A program made the translations under genes and the position numbers. The notes below the pieces were generated by a model, which saw nothing but the letters and a program-made list of their open reading frames with translations, did no database searches and was not told where the DNA came from. 37,159 nucleotides of DNA, from NCBI GenBank assembly GCA_024860865.1, contig JACRDV010000029.1, forward strand, positions 1-37,159, given 5' to 3'. Source of the stretch: Methanobacteriota archaeon. GTDB taxonomy: Archaea > JACRDV01. Positions 31,654 through 37,159 of the stretch are shown here, in pieces; positions within the stretch are counted from its first letter, which is position 1, and the number at the start of each line of letters is the position of its first letter.

Positions 31654-34447
31654 TTACGACAGCATCTTGAGTGATGCCTTTTCTCTCCGCATCAAAAGTT
31701 AAAATTATTCTATGCCTTAGAATAGGATATGCCATAGCATTGATGTCCTCTTTGCTCACAAAATTTTTCCCTCGTATTAGTGCTCTAGCCTTTGAAGTTA
31801 ACACTAGTCCAATCGAAGCTCGTGGTGAAGCGCCATACTCTATTTTAGTAGCAAAATCTTTAGACCTAGTTGAAGTAACGATGTCTAATGCATGCTTTTT
31901 TATATCTTCAGCTATTGGCATCTGGCGCGTTAAGCGTTGGAGTGATAGTAATGTTTCTTTATCTATGATCTTCTGTATCGCTGGCGCAGAATGGCTGGCA
32001 TACATCTCAACGATTTTATCTTCTTCCTCTTCAGTGGGATAATCAACAAGCACTTTTAACAAAAAGCGATCTAATTGGGCTTCTGGTAATGGATAAGTGT
32101 TATGATTTATACCACAAGCGCCGAAACCAGCTAAGTAATTCTGCAATCCGGGCACAACAAGTCCAAAAACAAGCCCAGAGTAGGGCTTATACTCTATCTT
32201 ATGCACTTTGTCGTAATATATGTCTTCAGTAAGAAGCCCTTGTAAGTAAGCTAATATTTTCTCCGCTTTACTAAGCCTTTGTTTGAATTTTTCTTTAATA
32301 AAATTTTTAAGCTCTATATGACTTGTGCCATTTGTATATAGCTGCCACACAGTGTGTTTAGAAAAATTAGCTTCTCTAGAAATTTCAGTAATTGACAGCC
32401 CACAAAGAATCGCTAATCTATGCGGATCAGTTTGAGCAAGAGTTTCAACATCTAATGTTCTTCTAAAATCAATCTCTTTTCTGAGATCTTCCAACATTAC
32501 CTTATAAAAATATTCAGATATCCTTTCTCTACCTTCTTTAATTGAATTATAACTGCCATACCAAGTTCTTGAAAGGAATTTCTTAGTTCCATATGAGCGG
32601 AAATTTATTAATCCAAGGAGTTTAACTAGTTCAAGTACAAGTTGCCTTGGAATAGGTACAGCTCTAAAGTTAGAATACCTGCTTGACTGTTTACTTAAAT
32701 CAATTTTAAACTGTTCTATCCAACCAATTTTTTTGAGAAATGCATAATAGTCTCGACCCTGAATTTTTAATCTAAAAATCCTTTTTTGATCTTTTATCCA
32801 TGTTAAAATTCCTTCTTTAATAAGCATATGGATTATTACATTAACACTATCTTTATTGACTTGAGAAAAAGTAATTCGATTATCTCTATTGCTAGATTCT
32901 AAAGAAATAAATGTTCGTAAAAATTCTCTTCTTAGATTTGCAGGCAGAGAAAGCATCCATGGTGGAATACCTTTTCCCGGAGCAGTATCAAATCTCAATT
33001 TAAGGTATTCTACCAGCGGTTTGGACCTAATTATAACGGTCCTGCCATCAGGCTCAGATATAACTTCACTAATGTTAATGCCTAACTTGTTAACAGTTAA
33101 TTCAATAAATCTATCTAAAGCTTTGGGATAATTTTTCTGATATGCTGCAACATAATTCTCTGAAATACTGCCGTCTGAGAGCAAGAATGCTATCCAGAAA
33201 ATAAAATCTTCATCAACGTTAAATCTCTTCATTCTAGTGATTTTATAACTTTCAATAAAGTCATATTCGCATTTTGGATGATTTTCTTTAAAGTAGTTTG
33301 TAAGCAAACAATTAATTCGCTCATTTTTTCCGCCTCTTAAGAATTTTATTAACTTCCAATATTCTGATCGCTCTAGTCCTAATTTCTTTAAGAGTTCAAT
33401 TTTGCTAAAACCTAAAGCTATTCTGAGCTTATCAAAGTCAACACCAGTCAAATTGTAAAAATTTGTAAAATTTTTTGTTTTATCTCTTAATTCTTTTATA
33501 TCCTCTAATTTAACAACTATAAACTTTGTGCATAACCTGTTAAGTGCCTCTTCATGATCCATTAACTCAAATTTTTCATCGCCATCGGGAAGCTTTGCAG
33601 GGCATACTAGATAGTCATTGAGAGTGAGTTCTTCTGCTTTTTTCCAAATTATTCGCCCAAAACGGTTCACTAAGAACGGGTGATTTTTAGTAACGGCAAT
33701 AGTTCTACCGGTTCTTGTTGTTACATAAACAATTTCATCATGGTATGGAAGTGTATAGAGCATACAATCTTGTTTTTCTAGGAGGCCGTTTTGATTCAGT
33801 GTAAAGGTCCAAAGCTCTGGGAGATGATAAAGAACCATTTCTCCATTCTTTACTTGAAGTGCCTTTTTGGCTTTAATTAAAAGCTGTGAACCATTTGCTA
33901 TACTGCCATTAACAAAAACCGGTTGTTCCAAAGCTAAACTTCCTTCCATCTCAATCGGATTTTGCGTCGCAAGCACGAAAAATGGTCTGTCAAGTTGATA
34001 CGTTTCATTTCCTGCTGTAACTTGTTTTTCTTGCATTGCTTCAAGCAGAGCACTTTGAGCTTTGGGCGTAGCTCTGTTGATTTCATCTGCTAATACAATA
34101 TTTGCAAAAACTGGCCCCCTCTCAAACCTAAACACTTTTTTACCGCTCTGCTCTTCTATCACATAAGTGCCGGTTATATCAGAGGGCATTATGTCAGGAG
34201 TACACTGGATTCTGCTGAATTTTAAATCCATTATCTTGGCTAGTGTGCTGATCATCAGAGTTTTTCCTAAACCTGGGTAGCCTTCTAATAATGCATGGCC
34301 ATCGCAAAGCAAAGCTATTATTAAGTGTTCTATAGTATTTTTCTGCCCAATAATGCCCTTTCCTATTTCATTAAATACTGTCTCAAATGTTCCACCAATT
34401 GTTTTGTATACTTTCTCATCCAAAACCTCAGTACCCTCAGTACCCAT
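31631..34447 (-). CDS. MoxR-type AAA+ ATPase interrupted by an intein
   Basis: The host protein is a MoxR ATPase of 324 residues. Walker A is GYPGLGKT (56-63), Walker B is VLADEINR (118-125), and sensor 1 is FVLATQNP. Between EMEG (ending at residue 169) and TYPLPEAQLDRFL a 614-residue intein (170-783) is inserted. Removing it restores the family's NPIExEGTYPLPEAQLDRF. MoxR enzymes remodel partner proteins together with VWA proteins; here the partners are the DUF58 and BatA/BatB-like genes downstream. The ATG overlaps the stop of the upstream membrane gene by one base. There is no frameshift: the reading frame is open through the intein. Confidence 0.9.
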   Translation of the reverse strand: MGTEGTEVLDEKVYKTIGGTFETVFNEIGKGIIGQKNTIEHLIIALLCDGHALLEGYPGLGKTLMISTLAKIMDLKFSRIQCTPDIMPSDITGTYVIEEQSGKKVFRFERGPVFANIVLADEINRATPKAQSALLEAMQEKQVTAGNETYQLDRPFFVLATQNPIEMEGSLALEQPVFVNGSIANGSQLLIKAKKALQVKNGEMVLYHLPELWTFTLNQNGLLEKQDCMLYTLPYHDEIVYVTTRTGRTIAVTKNHPFLVNRFGRIIWKKAEELTLNDYLVCPAKLPDGDEKFELMDHEEALNRLCTKFIVVKLEDIKELRDKTKNFTNFYNLTGVDFDKLRIALGFSKIELLKKLGLERSEYWKLIKFLRGGKNERINCLLTNYFKENHPKCEYDFIESYKITRMKRFNVDEDFIFWIAFLLSDGSISENYVAAYQKNYPKALDRFIELTVNKLGINISEVISEPDGRTVIIRSKPLVEYLKLRFDTAPGKGIPPWMLSLPANLRREFLRTFISLESSNRDNRITFSQVNKDSVNVIIHMLIKEGILTWIKDQKRIFRLKIQGRDYYAFLKKIGWIEQFKIDLSKQSSRYSNFRAVPIPRQLVLELVKLLGLINFRSYGTKKFLSRTWYGSYNSIKEGRERISEYFYKVMLEDLRKEIDFRRTLDVETLAQTDPHRLAILCGLSITEISREANFSKHTVWQLYTNGTSHIELKNFIKEKFKQRLSKAEKILAYLQGLLTEDIYYDKVHKIEYKPYSGLVFGLVVPGLQNYLAGFGACGINHNTYPLPEAQLDRFLLKVLVDYPTEEEEDKIVEMYASHSAPAIQKIIDKETLLSLQRLTRQMPIAEDIKKHALDIVTSTRSKDFATKIEYGASPRASIGLVLTSKARALIRGKNFVSKEDINAMAYPILRHRIILTFDAERKGITQDAVVNEIIQKL
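32099..33940 (-). mobile_element. Intein with LAGLIDADG-type homing endonuclease, inserted in moxR
   Basis: The element has 614 residues. It begins with Ser170 (block A, SLALEQPVFVNG). Block B is RTIAVTKNHPFLV with the conserved histidine H256. It ends with block F/G, VPGLQNYLAGFGACGINHN, and the next host residue is threonine. The endonuclease has a first LAGLIDADG helix, IAFLLSDGSIS (about 419-429), and a second, REFLRTFISLESS (507-519). The second lacks the aspartate, so cutting may be weak or lost. A helix-turn-helix (ITEISREANFSKHTVWQLYT) near the end may aid DNA binding. Splicing chemistry should use Ser1, the final Asn and Thr+1. Confidence 0.9.
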
Positions 34448-35280
34448 TATTTACTCTCCTCTGTTAATTTTTCGAAATATTTTCTAACAACTTCCTCATA
34501 TTTCTCAGGTATGTTTTCCGAATATGATTCAGCTATAGTTGGAGTTGCTGGAAAAGACGGTGATATTGTTGAAAAGGATTCCTTCCTTTCTTTGAAGTCT
34601 TTAAGGTCTCTAACTTTAAGTTCTCCGGCTCCAACATACAGCTCTAAATTTATTTTTTCACCTTCTATTTTTGCTATAGAGGATTGCCCGTAGATATCTT
34701 CAAAAGCTTCTTTGCCACCACCAGGGGATTTTTTTCGTTGTGCAGAAGCTGTGGGCTTATTTTTCCCCTCTTCCTCTATACTTGAAGGAACCTCAACTGG
34801 TTTTTTAGTCACTATACTCGATAGTAGGTTAGGAGCGTCAACGACCTTAATATTCATAAAACTAAAAAATAGAAAAATGAAGACTAAGAAAATTGATAAA
34901 AAAACTTTTAATCTAATTTTTCTAGCATCTAAAAAAGAGGAGTATTCAACCGCATTATCCATCTTTTTCGTTATTTCTTCATTTAAGTGCTTTATAATAA
35001 TACTACTTCTCTCTTTGTTGTCATAAGCAGTTCTTAGTCTTTCTCTAAAATACTCATAGTTCTCTTCAATTATTCGGAAAATATTGGTTTTTCTTTTTAT
35101 TATTGCCAATATCGCGTATATTGTAAAAATAATAACTGCATATACCACTGGAATATTAATTAATAAGAAAACTAAACTGAAAATGAGTAAAACTAGTATT
35201 GCATCTAAGAAAATATAAAATACTTTAATTCTTCTAACTGCTCCCTTTATTTTGTTTATTCTATCAATAAACTCATACAT
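34447..35280 (-). CDS. Three-helix membrane protein of the MoxR operon, 277 aa
   Basis: Two adjacent helices (about 23-42 and 44-61) form a hairpin, and a third lies at about 124-144. A cytoplasmic helical stretch (67-122) lies between, and an outer or C-terminal tail of about 130 residues is rich in Ser, Pro and Lys (PSSIEEEGKNKPTASAQRKK). It ends with a helix, PEKYEEVVRKYFEKL. I do not recognise the family. Its place, directly before and overlapping moxR, suggests a dedicated partner. Confidence 0.6.
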   Translation of the reverse strand: MYEFIDRINKIKGAVRRIKVFYIFLDAILVLLIFSLVFLLINIPVVYAVIIFTIYAILAIIKRKTNIFRIIEENYEYFRERLRTAYDNKERSSIIIKHLNEEITKKMDNAVEYSSFLDARKIRLKVFLSIFLVFIFLFFSFMNIKVVDAPNLLSSIVTKKPVEVPSSIEEEGKNKPTASAQRKKSPGGGKEAFEDIYGQSSIAKIEGEKINLELYVGAGELKVRDLKDFKERKESFSTISPSFPATPTIAESYSENIPEKYEEVVRKYFEKLTEESK

Positions 35281-35298
35281 AAAATTACCTTACTAATG

Positions 35299-35847
35299 CT
35301 AACCAGATGTGCAGTTTGCTAACTGCTTTTCCAGCTGTGAAACTCTTTTAGTCAAATTTTTTACTTGACTGTCTAATGCTTCCTCTCGTTTATATGCCGA
35401 CTCTAAACTATACTTAGTAATTTCAAGATCACTTTTAGTTTTATTATATTCAATTTTTAATGCTTGTAAATCTGTTTTTGTAAGTGCCAACTCGTTTTGA
35501 GTATCCTTTAATATTCCTTCAACCCTCTGTTTCTCTTTTTCAAGAGCTGTTTTTTCCTCCCTTAATTTGTTGTATTTCTCTGAAATCGCAACCTCTCTTT
35601 CCTTAGCAAGTTTTTCCCTTTCTTTAGTAGCATTCAATTCCGTTAATTTTTGTTTTAGTTGGCTTTCTCTCGCCTTGAGTTCAGCTGAAACTTTGTTTAA
35701 TTCCTCCATAGTGCTTTGGCGGCTCACTATCATTTTACCATAAACATTTTGATAGTAAAAGGATGCGCCTATTATCGATGCTAGCAATAGGAGTATAAGC
35801 CAGAGGAAGGTAAAATTCACGTTGCTCATAGGATTTTGTTTTTTCAT
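35299..35847 (-). CDS. Membrane-anchored coiled-coil protein, 182 aa
   Basis: One N-terminal helix (FTFLWLILLLLASIIGASFY, about 12-31) is followed by about 140 residues of charged heptad repeats: KLREEKTALEKEKQRVEGIL, KSDLEITKYSLESAYKREEA, and the end SQVKNLTKRVSQLEKQL. It should form a long coiled coil outside or under the membrane. It ends 18 bases before the next gene, so it probably starts the MoxR operon. No enzyme domain is visible. Confidence 0.6.
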   Translation of the reverse strand: MKKQNPMSNVNFTFLWLILLLLASIIGASFYYQNVYGKMIVSRQSTMEELNKVSAELKARESQLKQKLTELNATKEREKLAKEREVAISEKYNKLREEKTALEKEKQRVEGILKDTQNELALTKTDLQALKIEYNKTKSDLEITKYSLESAYKREEALDSQVKNLTKRVSQLEKQLANCTSG

Positions 35848-35959
35848 TATTGATTTACCTCATACTTTATACTTTAAGTTTTATATTTGGGAATTTAAAA
35901 GATTTTGGTAAAATGAAGTCAGGCGACGCTTTTTGTACATACATTAGATGTACAAATAG

Positions 35960-37159
35960 TCAATCTATCCTTAAATTTGCCCCTAGTTTTTGCATTGATT
36001 TGACAAATTCTGGGAATGAGATATTTACTGCTTCGGCAGTATCAATTATAGTCTTCCCTTTTGCAACTAAGCCAGCAACTGCAAGTGCCATAATCATGCG
36101 GTGGTCAAAATAACCATGAACCCGAGCACCTTTGAGTTGCTTAATCCCTTCGATAATTAACCCATCTGGCAATTCTTTGATTTTTGCTCCCATTTTTTTA
36201 AGCTCAATGGCAGGGGCTTTTAATCTATCAGTTTCCTTGTATCTAGCATGAGGTACGTTTTTAATTATAGTCTTTCCTTTAGCAACTGTTGCTAGCACAG
36301 CGAGAGTTGGGACTAAGTCTGGAATATCGCTTGCATCGATTTCAGTACCAGTTAAGGGAGCTCCACCTTCAACTATAACTTCATTTTTTAGCGCTTTTAT
36401 ATGTGAGCCCATCTCCTTTAAGATATCAATTATCTGCCTATCTCCTTGTTTGCTTTCTATTGGAAGATTCTTAACCTTGGCTTTTGATTTTGTTAAGGCA
36501 GCAGCAGCAAGCATATAAGATGCTGAAGAAAAATCTCCAGGGACTTTAAATTCTATGGGGGAATAAATCTGATTTCCTTGAATGAAAAATTGTTGCAATT
36601 CTTTTGGGTAATCCAGCTTAGCACCGGCTATTGACAAAAGCTCTAACGTCATTTCGATATATGGGGCTGATCTTAATTTGCCCAAAATTTCAATTGTCAC
36701 ATTTTTTCTGGAATAGGGCGAGACAATCAACAATCCTGAAATAAATTGAGAGCTAATATCCCCTCTAATTTTTACTTTGCCGCCCTTTAGTCCTCCGCCC
36801 CGTATTACAACTGGCGGAGTGTTATCTTGAGTTGAAAAAGCCTCAACTCCAAGTTGTCTTAATGCTTGGAGAAGCGGATCCATTGGGCGCCTTCGAATAG
36901 ATTGATCTCCGGTAAGAATGGTAGCGCCCGGAGCTAAGGCCGCAACAGCTGTCATAAATCGTATAGTGGTTCCTGAATTCTCGACATCAATTACATTATC
37001 AGGTGTATTTAGCTTGCCGCCGGTTCCTGTTATAAACCAACTCTTTTTTTGTTTAATATCTGCTCCAAAAGCAACGCAAGCTTTTATAGTTGAAAGAGTA
37101 TCGCCTGAGGCTAATGGCGACTTAACAACAGATTTTCCTTTAGCTAAACTAGATATTAC
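35960..37159 (-). CDS. aroA: 5-enolpyruvylshikimate-3-phosphate (EPSP) synthase, N-terminus cut by window
   Basis: It joins shikimate 3-phosphate and phosphoenolpyruvate. The frame continues without a stop to the window edge. The sequence there reads SLAKGKSVVKSPLASGDTLS, the normal early part of the enzyme. NSGTTIRFMTAVAALAPG, GDQSIRRRPM, SSQFISGLL, DIPDLVPTLAVLA and DHRMIMALAVAGL are the family motifs. About 30-40 N-terminal residues, including the start of the PEP site, are outside. It lies upstream of the MoxR operon on the same strand but has a 112-base gap. Confidence 0.93.
   Translation of the reverse strand, partial: VISSLAKGKSVVKSPLASGDTLSTIKACVAFGADIKQKKSWFITGTGGKLNTPDNVIDVENSGTTIRFMTAVAALAPGATILTGDQSIRRRPMDPLLQALRQLGVEAFSTQDNTPPVVIRGGGLKGGKVKIRGDISSQFISGLLIVSPYSRKNVTIEILGKLRSAPYIEMTLELLSIAGAKLDYPKELQQFFIQGNQIYSPIEFKVPGDFSSASYMLAAAALTKSKAKVKNLPIESKQGDRQIIDILKEMGSHIKALKNEVIVEGGAPLTGTEIDASDIPDLVPTLAVLATVAKGKTIIKNVPHARYKETDRLKAPAIELKKMGAKIKELPDGLIIEGIKQLKGARVHGYFDHRMIMALAVAGLVAKGKTIIDTAEAVNISFPEFVKSMQKLGANLRID

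Noticed and set aside
31631-34447. Two separate genes or a fusion protein instead of an intein
   Set aside because: Both splice junctions are exact (EMEG/S and HN/T), intein blocks A, B and F/G are present, and joining the flanks restores the MoxR motif.
1-37159. CRISPR array, rRNA operon or replication origin
   Set aside because: I saw no regularly spaced repeats, no rRNA signatures and no Cdc6/Orc1 gene with origin repeats; the TTAACG palindromes number only five and are promoter-linked.

Overview
The window is AT-rich archaeal DNA. Evidence for this includes the archaeal form of the early aromatic pathway (aldolase-type ADH synthase plus 3-dehydroquinate synthase II), a GHMP-type shikimate kinase, HTH_10 and AbrB-type regulators, TATA-box promoters close to start codons, GGTGA-type ribosome binding sites, and a MoxR ATPase interrupted by an intein. 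An uncultured thermoproteotal lineage such as Bathyarchaeia would fit, but the sequence alone does not settle this.

Region 1 (1-3570) starts with the membrane-anchored tail of a cut-off gene and a small haem c protein whose lipoprotein signal lies in another frame. A compact regulatory module follows: an HTH protein with a cysteine cluster, a divergent HExxH protein, and a 552-residue winged-helix protein of unknown function. The promoters of the last two are copies of one 61-bp element (palindrome, TATA box, palindrome). A fifth copy of the palindrome lies at 8511. I regard this as the best candidate for an undescribed system.

Region 2 (3.7-14.3 kb) is a respiratory and housekeeping stretch. 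It holds a ferredoxin, a membrane-anchored octahaem hydroxylamine-oxidoreductase-like cytochrome, TrpB2, a DHH phosphoesterase, an M48 protease, and a row of tiny zinc-ribbon, DUF1858 and PCP_red-like genes, some decayed. It ends with an HTH_10 regulator followed by a DUF59, DUF2249, DUF1858 and COX1-like gene set that looks linked to nitrogen-oxide or redox chemistry.

Region 3 (15.0-25.9 kb and 35.9-37.2 kb) carries nearly the whole route from ADH synthase to prephenate and arogenate/tyrosine or phenylalanine precursors. ADH synthase, aroB', aroD, aroE and tyrA are on the plus strand. pheA, the archaeal shikimate kinase, an 81-residue unknown and aroC are on the minus strand, with aroA at the window end. 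TyrA carries a C-terminal domain that looks like the FDX-ACB domain of phenylalanyl-tRNA synthetase. A DUF4258 plus zinc-finger/AbrB toxin-antitoxin-like pair, a DUF362 protein, an orphan AbrB gene and a transposase remnant sit among these genes.

Region 4 (26.5-35.85 kb, minus strand) is a tightly packed operon: a coiled-coil membrane protein, a three-helix membrane protein, intein-containing MoxR, DUF58 and two large BatA/BatB-like VWA proteins. It lies between aroA and the rest of the aromatic genes. Gene fragments (AAA ATPase at 14.4-15.0 kb, transposase tail at 20.3 kb, DUF1858 remnant at 11.1 kb) show past rearrangement.
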